From: Desulfobacteraceae bacterium
GTDB taxonomy: Bacteria > Desulfobacterota > DSM-4660 > Desulfatiglandales > Desulfatiglandaceae
DNA: 6,042 bases
Assembly: GCA_013203065.1 (NCBI GenBank)
Contig: JABMQV010000651.1
Location: 1 to 6,042 of the forward strand
Direction of reading: 5' to 3'
A model generated the notes under the pieces. It did not search any database, had not been told where the DNA came from, and saw nothing but the letters and a program-made list of their open reading frames with translations. The translations under genes were made by a program, and so were the position numbers. Each line of letters opens with the position of its first letter. Positions within the stretch are counted from its first letter, which is position 1. Positions 1-5,241 of the stretch are shown in pieces.

Positions 1-26
1 AAAGCAGCTCGTTGTTAGCTGCTTTT
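1..26 (+). terminator. Rho-independent terminator of an upstream gene
   Basis: A perfect 9-bp inverted repeat (AAAGCAGCT at 1-9 and AGCTGCTTT at 17-25) closes a 7-base loop and runs into a short T tract (23-26). This is the usual shape of an intrinsic terminator reading rightward, so a + strand gene probably ends just left of the window. The stem may continue beyond the edge. It also argues against starting the ligase at the in-frame TTG at 25, which lies inside this hairpin. The T tract is short, so termination may be incomplete. Confidence 0.65.
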
Positions 27-52
27 GAAGATCGCAAATGAGCCACCGCATG

Positions 53-57
53 AGGAG
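53..57 (+). promoter_or_regulatory. Ribosome binding site that sets the ligase start
   Basis: AGGAG lies 9 bases before the ATG at 67. No comparable site precedes the TTG at 25, which overlaps the terminator stem. The ATG at 67 is therefore the preferred start, 14 codons shorter than the longest open frame. Confidence 0.7.
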
Positions 58-66
58 TGGAGCAAC

Positions 67-1677
67 ATGAACACAGAGAGCAATGACAGACCAAACTATG
101 ATGAATTCCTGGGACTGACCTTTGGGCAGATGATGGATAAGCTCGCTGAGGACGTCCCCGATAAAGAAGCACTGATCTTTAAGGACCAAAGAATTACTTA
201 CACCCAGTTCAGAGCGTCCATTCGGAAGATGGGCATGGCCCTCAAAAGGCTGGGGATGAAGAAAGGGGATCGGGTTGGTGTTCTCTTTCCAAACTGTCCG
301 GAATTCTTCTACATTAAACAGGGAATACTTTACGTGGGTGGGGTATTCATATCCCTTTCCACCCGGTATCGGAAGTTTGAAATCACCTATATGATGAAGC
401 ATGCGGGTGCCAGATTCATGTTCTGTGTGGATGCGTACATGGGGACCAATTTTGTCGATCTCTTGGAGGACATCCGATCCGAACTCCCGGAGATGGAGAC
501 CATTATCATCAAAGGGAACAATATCCCTGATTGGGCCGAAGGGTTTGACGAAGTTTTCGAACTCGGTCAAGAGATTGATGAAGAAGAACTCATGGCCGAC
601 CCCCCTCAACCCAATGAGGTATGCTCTATCCTCTATACCTCGGGAAGCACGGGGACCCCAAAAGGGGTCATGCATACGCACCACTCCATTATGTGGGACT
701 CAACACGGGTTTGTGAGCGTCTCCGCATTGGACCGAATGATGTCTATCTAATGATGCTCCCCTGCTCTCATATTTTTGCTTCTTTTGTGCTTTATACAAA
801 TGCGGTTATGGGACGTTCAAAAATTGTGATTATGGAAAATTTCGAAGCAGGAGAAGCTTTGAGACTTCAGGAATCTGAAAAGGTGTCGGTCCTCTATGGC
901 GTGCCCACTATGTTTACATTTATGCTCACCCATCCAGACTTCGAGAAATTTGATCTTACATCTAACCGCACAGGATACATGTCAGGAGCCTCATGTCCGG
1001 TTGAGCTGGTCCGCGCGGTCATTCAGAAGATGCACTGCAACATCAGTGCGGCATATGGAATGAGTGAGGCCGATTGTATAACAATCACCGAATACGAGGA
1101 TGATGAATTCATCAAATCGGAGACCGCTGGAAGGCCTATCAGGGGGTTAGACCTGAAAATCGTTGATAAAGGCCGTATTCAGGTGGATGTCGGCCAAGTG
1201 GGAGAAATCGCTGTTCGAGGCGAGAACCTCTTTGCTGGATATTACAAGCAGAAAGAGCTCACAAAGACATCTTTTGACTCAGAGGGGTTTTTCTATACGG
1301 GTGATCTGGGGAAACTGGATGAAAATGGCCGTTTGATTGTGGCCGGTCGCAAGAAGGAAATGATTATCCGAGGCGGATTCAACGCATACCCGGCAGAGGT
1401 TGAGGAGCAGATCGCATTGCTGGAGGGGGTTCAGCACGTTGCCGTTGTTGCTGTGCCGGACCAGGAGCTGGGTGAAAAAATTTGTGCTTGTATTGTGCCC
1501 GTGCCTGGACACGAAGTGCATCCGGAGGAAATTATCCAATTCTGCAAAGGAAGTTTGGCCAATTTCAAAGTACCCGATTTTGTAGAGATCATGGAATCAT
1601 TTCCCATGACTACCACTGAGAAAATCCGGAAATACAAAATCAAGGAATTAATGGCGGAGAAATACAGGGGTGAATAA
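67..1677 (+). CDS. AMP-forming acyl-CoA synthetase (fatty/aryl acid-CoA ligase family)
   Basis: This 536-residue cytosolic enzyme is expected to activate a carboxylic acid with ATP to an acyl-AMP and then transfer the acyl group to CoA. Visible adenylation motifs, numbered from the ATG at 67, are the P-loop YTSGSTGTPKG (190-200), AYGMSEAD (329-336, equivalent to YGxTE), YTGDLG (410-415, Asp413 for the ribose), the hinge GRKKEMIIRGGFN (427-439) and the C-terminal lysine Lys519. Length is normal for the family and the frame is intact. The motif before Lys519 reads PMTTTEK, where most relatives have T/S-G-K, so a Glu replaces the Gly. Substrate cannot be read from sequence; medium/long-chain or aromatic acids are both possible. 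The gene overlaps the start of an SDR remnant by 8 bases, which suggests an ancestral acyl-CoA metabolism operon. Confidence 0.93.
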   Translation: MNTESNDRPNYDEFLGLTFGQMMDKLAEDVPDKEALIFKDQRITYTQFRASIRKMGMALKRLGMKKGDRVGVLFPNCPEFFYIKQGILYVGGVFISLSTRYRKFEITYMMKHAGARFMFCVDAYMGTNFVDLLEDIRSELPEMETIIIKGNNIPDWAEGFDEVFELGQEIDEEELMADPPQPNEVCSILYTSGSTGTPKGVMHTHHSIMWDSTRVCERLRIGPNDVYLMMLPCSHIFASFVLYTNAVMGRSKIVIMENFEAGEALRLQESEKVSVLYGVPTMFTFMLTHPDFEKFDLTSNRTGYMSGASCPVELVRAVIQKMHCNISAAYGMSEADCITITEYEDDEFIKSETAGRPIRGLDLKIVDKGRIQVDVGQVGEIAVRGENLFAGYYKQKELTKTSFDSEGFFYTGDLGKLDENGRLIVAGRKKEMIIRGGFNAYPAEVEEQIALLEGVQHVAVVAVPDQELGEKICACIVPVPGHEVHPEEIIQFCKGSLANFKVPDFVEIMESFPMTTTEKIRKYKIKELMAEKYRGE

Positions 1678-1776
1678 CCAGTTGTATGAGAACATTTTTG
1701 ATCTAAAGGACAAGGTGGGTATCGTTGCCGGGGGCCTGATACCGGGCGCCAAAGAGCGGCAATAGCACTCAAATTC
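1670..1776 (+). pseudogene. Short-chain dehydrogenase/reductase (SDR), N-terminal remnant
   Basis: A GTG at 1670 overlaps the end of the ligase by 8 bases, with GGAG at 1656-1659 placed 10 bases upstream. The first 22 residues include FDLKDKVGIVAGG (10-22), the first beta strand and start of the nucleotide-binding loop of SDR enzymes (FDLxGKVAIVTGG). The frame then drifts and stops with TAG at 1763-1765 after 31 residues, whereas SDRs are about 250. In a second frame the sequence continues as RAAIALKF (1753-1776), resembling the GRAIALKF helix that follows in intact SDRs, so a frameshift lies in the Gly loop. Nothing SDR-like is seen after 1776. The family call rests on a short motif, but the position next to a ligase supports it. 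Confidence 0.6.
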
Positions 1777-2052
1777 CAAGTATCTTTGGTCAGGTCTTGT
1801 GCAGGCTTAGCCCGATTTTTCCAATTTCTTTTTCGCCCCCGCCATATCCGAGGCAACCAGGAATAACGGCATCACTTTGATCATACGGAACATCTGCCGA
1901 ACATTACGCCCAAGTCCGCATAATACGCAGACCCTGCCCTGTTTCGTGAAATGCCATCCTCTCTGCCGCCCCGACTCACATACCTTGAACGGGTTTTTCA
2001 ACTTTCTGTGTCTCAAAGATCAGAAACGAGTTAAACAGAAATGACAAAAAAT

Positions 2053-2081
2053 TTGACTTATAATAATTAAAGATATATCAT
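2053..2081 (+). promoter_or_regulatory. Candidate sigma70-type promoter
   Basis: TTGACT (2053-2058, five of six consensus bases) and TATCAT (2076-2081, five of six) are separated by exactly 17 bases in a strongly AT-rich patch. It would fire rightward into a stretch with no intact gene, the next real start being the RRM gene at 2875. AT-rich DNA yields such pairs by chance, so this is only a candidate. Confidence 0.3.
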
Positions 2082-2467
2082 GTTTTCTAAATATCAGATG
2101 TTAGCTTTTTTAAAAATCACTGGTGCTTGTGGATGGTCTTAATAGGCCATTATTCGATTTCGATGTAGCCTAACTGGGCAAATATGATTATGGTGTAAAG
2201 CCATTCGGCCAAGTTCTTCTGCCTCCCTTAGTTGCCTCCGAATTCCTCACGTGAAAAGGGCGCTGAAAGCTCTTAGCCACCGCGCATTTGCATTAGGCCT
2301 ACTAACCTATTTGGCCTCAGGCGGGCAAAATGTAGCTTCCCATTCTTGACTTCAAGTAAAAGATTTTGGTGCTTTGCATTCCAACTCGCTTTATTTCAAC
2401 TTCGGTTTCAAACTACGCCCCCTTTTGGCGTCCAATATCATCGGAATGGACAGTAAATCGTTGGTTG

Positions 2468-2487
2468 GGCGGAATGACTGATCCGCC
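2468..2487. repeat. Short inverted repeat (hairpin)
   Basis: GGCGGA (2468-2473) and TCCGCC (2482-2487) form a perfect 6-bp GC-rich stem with an 8-base loop. There is no T tract on either side, so it is not an ordinary terminator. It lies in the stop-interrupted block and might be part of a structured RNA or element end. Confidence 0.4.
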
Positions 2488-2656
2488 ACCGGCTTGGTTT
2501 GCATTCTGCTCTTTAAGTGCTTGGAAGGGGCTACAAAAGAACATATCAAAACCATAAAGATTGTCCTCTCTCTCCTTGACCATTGACAGCACAAACCAAA
2601 TTGCTGAGGATGAAACTTTTGACATTAAACAAGATATCCATGGGACGGGCTCATGA

Positions 2657-2807
2657 ATGAAACAAGAAATAGAGATGGGTGAAGCTGCACTGCACGGAAA
2701 AGCTCAAAAATGGCGAGGTTTTTGATACCTCAGAAAACCGCTACGCTCTTGAATTCACAATCGGGAGCGGAAAAACCATATCAAGTATCGAAAAAGATAT
2801 CATTGTT
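2657..2807 (+). pseudogene. FKBP-type peptidyl-prolyl isomerase, N-terminal remnant
   Basis: From the GTG at 2679 the frame reads VKLHCTEKLKNGEVFDTSEN and then LEFTIGSG, which tracks the start of bacterial FKBP/SlyD-type isomerases (VxVHYTGKLxDGxVFDSS, LxFxxGxGxxIPGFE). An ATG at 2657 in another frame gives MKQEIEMG, a plausible true N-terminus, so a frameshift separates the two parts. The fragment stops resembling the family after about 2807, keeping about 42 of an expected 110-150 or more residues. The active-site Tyr of HYTG is Cys, its Gly is Glu, and the IPGFE motif has become ISSIE. The open frame runs on to 2894 and overlaps the RRM gene by 20 bases, with no ribosome binding site of its own. 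It is very unlikely to be a working isomerase. Confidence 0.65.
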
Positions 2808-2863
2808 ACAAATCCTAGGAATAATCTTATGAATCGGATCATCAAAAGGATTTTCAAGATAAA

Positions 2864-2869
2864 AGGAGG
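2864..2869 (+). promoter_or_regulatory. Strong ribosome binding site of the RRM gene
   Basis: AGGAGG sits 5 bases before the ATG at 2875. It is a full consensus Shine-Dalgarno and the strongest in the window, consistent with high translation of this small RNA-binding protein. Confidence 0.75.
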
Positions 2870-2874
2870 AGCAA

Positions 2875-3180
2875 ATGAATATCTATGTGGGTAATTTGTC
2901 TTACGAGCTTACAGAAGAAGACTTGAAAGAGGCTTTTGATGCCTTCGGACAGGTCGAGTCCGTCAAAATCATAAAAGACAATTACAGTGGCAGATCAAAA
3001 GGGTTTTGCTTCATAGAAATGCCGGATAATGCCAGCGCCCAGTCCGCGATAGAAGGCTTGGATGGCAAAGAGCTAAAAGGACGAACGATTAAGGTAAATA
3101 AAGCTCGAGCCCGTACCGAAGGCCATCGATACGGAGGAAATCGAGGGAGAGGAAGACAAGGTGGGGGGGGGCGTTTTTAA
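2875..3180 (+). CDS. RRM-domain RNA-binding protein with Gly/Arg-rich tail
   Basis: This 101-residue protein is one RNA recognition motif plus a short basic tail. RNP2 is IYVGNL (3-8) and RNP1 is KGFCFIEM (42-49), with the RNA-stacking aromatic positions Tyr4, Phe44 and Phe46 present. The ending of the domain, LKGRTIKVNKAR, is typical. Residues 83-101 are rich in Gly and Arg, like the tails of cyanobacterial Rbp and plant glycine-rich proteins. In bacteria such proteins bind single-stranded RNA and are often linked to cold or stress response; the target here is unknown. The start is fixed by the consensus ribosome binding site at 2864-2869. The tail is encoded partly by a run of nine G (3163-3171), prone to slippage three codons before the stop. 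No clear terminator follows. Confidence 0.93.
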   Translation: MNIYVGNLSYELTEEDLKEAFDAFGQVESVKIIKDNYSGRSKGFCFIEMPDNASAQSAIEGLDGKELKGRTIKVNKARARTEGHRYGGNRGRGRQGGGGRF

Positions 3181-3339
3181 CAAACGTTGCTCGAAAACAA
3201 AGCCTGAAACGGCAGGGCAAGAATAATCAGGCAACTCCGGTTGATAGAAAATAGGCCGCCAAAATTGAACCTGTACGCTGGGTTTATGGTTCCAAAATGA
3301 GAAAGGAAAATCATTGTTTAAACAGTTAGTTCCGAAGTC

Positions 3340-3525
3340 TCACAGCCGCTTAACAGAATCCTCAACCGAAAACAGGTAATCACAAAAAATACCCGAGCCG
3401 GTTTTGCCGAACAGCACCGACGGGGCCCGCTCTGACAAATCCTCGGCCCGGGATTTGTGGAAAAAGCGCAAATCGTCCAGGGCCAGGCACCGAACCAGAA
3501 GGAAAAACTTGCAAACCGCCCACCT
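3340..3525 (-). pseudogene. Unrecognised open minus-strand frame, possible gene remnant
   Basis: Sixty-one sense codons run from just after a TAA (3528-3526) to a TGA at 3342-3340 without an ATG or GTG start that suits. The peptide includes LALDDLRFFHKSRAEDL and FGKTGSGIFCDYLFSVEDSV, with many G/C third positions (CTG, GCC, GAC, CGC, CGG) that look more coding-like than the surroundings. The base composition differs from both neighbours. I do not recognise a family. It could be the C-terminal end of a lost gene or chance openness in GC-rich DNA. Confidence 0.22.
3435..3458. repeat. 8-bp inverted repeat
   Basis: ACAAATCC (3435-3442) and GGATTTGT (3451-3458) pair perfectly around an 8-base GC-rich loop. 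Neither side has a T tract, so it is not a standard terminator. It could be an operator, an RNA hairpin ahead of the methyltransferase gene, or part of the minus-strand remnant. Confidence 0.4.
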
Positions 3526-3550
3526 TTAGCAGCCTGAGGGAAAGGAAAGA

Positions 3551-4216
3551 GTGGAGAGATTTCTTAGTGAAAAACCAGATGAGGAGAATTGTTCGGCCTC
3601 TGGTAAGAAGACCGAAATGCTGGAATATGGGGTACGCGTTTTTCGCCCGGGCCACCACAAAATCAGGAAACTCAAACGGATACATGCTGCGTCTTTTCAC
3701 GGCTTTAGGCTCTGGCCCTCAAGTTGGTTGTTGATGGACTTTTTAAACCGTCAAGGATTGCGCAAAGGTGCACGCGTCATGGAATTAGGGTGCGGTTGGG
3801 GATTGGCAGGCATCTTCTGTGCAAAAAACCATGGTGCCGAAGTAACAAGCGTTGACATTGATTCAGAAGTCTTTCCATATTTGCATATACACACACAGAT
3901 CAACCACGTCGAAGTCTCAACCATGCAGTTGGGGTTCGATGACCTGATAAGTGATCATCTGAAAGGCATTGATGTCATGATCGGTGCGGATATTTGTTTC
4001 TGGGATTCATTGGTCGATTCTCTAAAAGGGCTCATATGCCGCGCCTTGGGTGAAGGCGTTCAATTTGTGGTTATCGCTGATCCCGGAAGATCGAGTTTTG
4101 AAAAACTCGGTAGGCATTTCGTCCAAAAAATGAGAGGGGAAGTTCGGGACCGTTCTGTACAAAGGCCTTACCCCATTCAAGGCCACATTCTGAAGATAGG
4201 CTCCCTGCCACATTAG
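3551..4216 (+). CDS. Class I SAM-dependent methyltransferase (METTL21/ETFB-lysine methyltransferase-like)
   Basis: This 221-residue protein has a Rossmann methyltransferase fold. Motif I is VMELGCGWGLAG (76-87), which binds S-adenosylmethionine. VDID (101-104) gives the acidic residue at the end of beta 2 that holds the ribose. GADICFWD (145-152) is motif-IV/post-II-like, and ADPGR (176-180) recalls the GDPGR signature of the ETF-beta lysine methyltransferase/PNMT-like group. RLWPSSWLL (53-61), just before the fold, matches the W-P/S-xx-L lead-in of Methyltransf_16 proteins. Substrate is not determined; a protein lysine is most likely by family. The GTG start has a purine-rich AAGGAAAG just upstream; an ATG at 3617 (residue 23) is an alternative because the first 22 residues are not part of the fold. 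No operon partner is apparent. Confidence 0.8.
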   Translation: MERFLSEKPDEENCSASGKKTEMLEYGVRVFRPGHHKIRKLKRIHAASFHGFRLWPSSWLLMDFLNRQGLRKGARVMELGCGWGLAGIFCAKNHGAEVTSVDIDSEVFPYLHIHTQINHVEVSTMQLGFDDLISDHLKGIDVMIGADICFWDSLVDSLKGLICRALGEGVQFVVIADPGRSSFEKLGRHFVQKMRGEVRDRSVQRPYPIQGHILKIGSLPH

Positions 4217-4248
4217 CGCTTTGGGGTGCGAACGCGTGAATAGAAAAA

Positions 4249-4512
4249 ATGATCGTTATTAAAGCAAAAAAAGATAACACAGGCAAAATGGTCAAAACCA
4301 TAGCGAAGGAGATCAACAAAAACCTCTCCGAGATCGTGCCACCTTTTAATCATGAGAAGGATGTAATACGATTACGGGATTACCATTACGAAACGGGAGG
4401 TATAAGATTGACCTATGAAATCCTGCGGAATGCTTGCCGTTCTAAAGCAGAGCAAAATCTATCGCCGTACCGGGAAAAGGGCATTACAATGCAGGTTGGC
4501 AGAAATAGCTGA
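4249..4512 (+). CDS. Small hypothetical protein, 87 residues
   Basis: The frame opens with ATG 32 bases after the methyltransferase stop. The first 60 residues are basic and coding-like (KAKKDNTGKMVKTIAKEINK, then VPPFNHEKDVIRLRDYHYE), while the last 25 have a less natural composition and overlap a different frame with better family resemblance (4415-4612). There is no clear Shine-Dalgarno, only an A-rich leader. I recognise no domain, signal peptide or membrane segment. It may be a small real gene, or the N-terminal part of a larger gene broken near 4420. Confidence 0.3.
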   Translation: MIVIKAKKDNTGKMVKTIAKEINKNLSEIVPPFNHEKDVIRLRDYHYETGGIRLTYEILRNACRSKAEQNLSPYREKGITMQVGRNS

Positions 4513-4612
4513 CAAAACACGGCTCGAAGTATCGGTTTACCCTCCTCCTTTTCCCACCTTTTTCGCGAGAACGTCAAACGAGATTAGTTGTGTGCTGTCT
4601 CTCACTGAATGA
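4415..4612 (+). pseudogene. Possible ISAzo13-family transposase fragment
   Basis: In this frame residues 28-42 read LAEIADKTRLEVSVY, followed by PPPFPTF and RTSNEI. Intact ISAzo13-type transposases carry LQxLADETGLxISVCHFPPGTSKWNKIEHR in their catalytic half, so the order and several identities agree (L..(I/L)AD(K/E)T.LE(V/I)SV), while the CHFPPGTSKWNKIEHR part is badly degraded. The frame ends at a TGA (4610-4612). If the match is real, only a few dozen residues of a protein of several hundred remain and no terminal repeats are visible. The call is by memory of the family motif, so it is tentative. Confidence 0.3.
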
Positions 4613-4756
4613 TATTGGCTTGCCGGGGAACATGACAGGGCGATTCAGACATTTAAAGAGTTCTTGGAACTGGCAGAGCGTTGTGAGTATAGTTTGTTAA
4701 CACTCATCATTTCAGATCATGACAAGGTATCAAAGGTAGGGATAAACCTAAAATAA
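4613..4756 (+). pseudogene. TPR-like repeat remnant
   Basis: Directly after the TGA at 4610-4612, in the same frame, comes a 47-residue stretch starting YWLAGEHDRAIQTFKEF and continuing LELAERC. This is the consensus of one tetratricopeptide repeat (Y-x-x-G-x-x-x-x-A-I-x-x-F-x-x-x-L-x-L-A). It has no start codon of its own, and after Cys the sequence becomes unstructured and stops at TAA (4754-4756). Such repeats form protein-binding helical arrays, often at the end of regulatory proteins. One repeat cannot fold alone, so this is most likely a leftover. Confidence 0.4.
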
Positions 4757-4806
4757 TTGGTATACAAAGCAATATCTTATGTTGAGCAAATTCCAGTGTA
4801 TGTTAG

Positions 4807-4974
4807 GAAACCTTGCGTTTTGACGGCCATCGGATTAAGATGCCTGCATATGAAAAATATGAATCGGTCAATTTTCATGTTTTGGACTGGCAGTCTTCAC
4901 CGATTTTCCCTGATGTGAGACAGAATGCAAGGATTGTTGACCCGAGGGTGATGACAACCTTCAAGAAATTCTGA
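4807..4974 (+). pseudogene. C-terminal remnant of an unidentified protein
   Basis: After a TAG (4804-4806) there are 55 sense codons to TGA at 4972-4974. The peptide contains RFDGHRIKMPAYEKYESVNF, then HVLDWQSSPIFPDVR and VDPRVMTTFKKF, with natural residue mix and coding-like codons. An internal ATG at 4840 would give 44 residues but has no good ribosome binding site. Upstream, in another frame (4757-4806), VYKAISYVEQIPVYVRK reads just as naturally, so the two may be one gene split by a frameshift near 4805. I do not recognise the family. Confidence 0.3.
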
Positions 4975-5143
4975 CCATAGTGTTTCTTTTCCGAAGGCCA
5001 AAATCATTGGTTCATTGGTAATCCTGAAACCCGATTTTTCGACGGGAGAACTTTCGATTGAATACCGTGCTACGGTTGTGATATAAATCCATAAAAAAAT
5101 GGCCCAATAAACGAACATCTTATACCAGCCTATTTTATGGAAT

Positions 5144-5173
5144 TTGACATCATTGTTCTCTCATGAATTTTAT
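5144..5173 (+). promoter_or_regulatory. Candidate promoter of the PAS sensor gene
   Basis: A perfect TTGACA (5144-5149) is followed after 18 bases by TTTTAT (5168-5173, four of six -10 bases). It would give a leader of about 60 bases before the start at 5242. The weak -10 keeps the confidence low; TTATAG at 5199-5204 and 5215-5220 are other -10 candidates without a good -35. Confidence 0.3.
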
Positions 5174-5228
5174 TACCCACCTATACCCGGTTTTTTCATT
5201 ATAGCCCACTCTTGTTATAGGACCAAAT

Positions 5229-5233
5229 GGAGG
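5229..5233 (+). promoter_or_regulatory. Ribosome binding site that sets the PAS sensor start
   Basis: GGAGG lies 8 bases before the ATG at 5242, whereas the earlier in-frame ATG at 5227 overlaps this site and has no such signal of its own. The resulting N-terminus MARKPTYEELEQKV is also the common beginning of related PAS sensors. Confidence 0.7.
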
Positions 5234-5241
5234 ATCTTCTA

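Larger units (their letters stand above)
1777..2656. other. 880-base gap without an intact gene; possible decayed element
   Basis: No frame here carries a convincing complete gene. Left part: a 69-codon minus-strand frame at 2016-1807 starts with TTG, has a stop two codons upstream and no Shine-Dalgarno, and carries a CxxC (CVLC); its codons look fairly coding-like but I do not recognise it. Middle (2040-2110): strongly AT-rich with a promoter-like pair. Right part (2150-2625): both strands give protein-like stretches broken by stops, for example EWLYTIIIFAQLGYIE on the minus strand (2162-2209 region) ahead of a TAA, and a 63-codon + frame at 2366-2557. This pattern fits an old, degraded element or a conserved non-coding repeat. 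No terminal repeats or target duplications were found by eye. Confidence 0.4.
3181..3550. other. 370-base intergenic stretch between RRM and methyltransferase genes
   Basis: No + strand gene is visible. The left part (3181-3340) is AT-leaning and featureless. The right part is GC-rich, contains an 8-bp inverted repeat and an open minus-strand frame with coding-like codons (both listed separately). No good promoter or terminator was found for either flanking gene. Confidence 0.5.
4975..5241. other. Intergenic leader of the PAS sensor gene
   Basis: No + strand coding is visible. A 73-codon minus-strand frame (5118-4897) begins with a hydrophobic segment (VYWAIFLWIYITTVA), but it has only a weak ribosome binding site and overlaps the opposite-strand remnant ending at 4974, so I do not call it a gene. 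The segment becomes AT-rich toward 5200 and holds a TTGACA box and two TTATAG boxes, suitable for promoter activity ahead of the sensor gene. Confidence 0.45.

Noticed and set aside
25..66. TTG start at 25 for the acyl-CoA synthetase
   Set aside because: It lies within the terminator hairpin and has no ribosome binding site; AGGAG is well placed for the ATG at 67.
1431..1856. 141-codon minus-strand frame at the end of the ligase gene
   Set aside because: Most of it is antisense to the clearly coding ligase C-terminus and it carries no motif.
2391..2625. Two overlapping minus-strand frames (67 and 70 codons)
   Set aside because: They overlap each other and a + strand frame, with no ribosome binding site or recognisable motif; treated as part of the stop-interrupted block.
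3172..3186. Possible hairpin CGTTT/AAACG at the RRM stop codon as a terminator
   Set aside because: Only 5 AT-rich base pairs and no T tract after it.
3380..3700. 106-codon minus-strand frame across the methyltransferase start
   Set aside because: Its 5' half is the antisense of the methyltransferase N-terminus and its Pro/Gly/Arg-rich 3' half looks like a GC-rich shadow; another frame there (3340-3525) has better codons.
4897..5118. 73-codon minus-strand frame with a hydrophobic N-terminus
   Set aside because: Weak ribosome binding site, no family resemblance, and it overlaps the opposite-strand remnant that ends at 4974.
5181..5220. CTATA/TATAG inverted repeat ahead of the PAS gene as an operator
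   Set aside because: Five AT-rich bases with a 14-base loop are expected by chance in this sequence.
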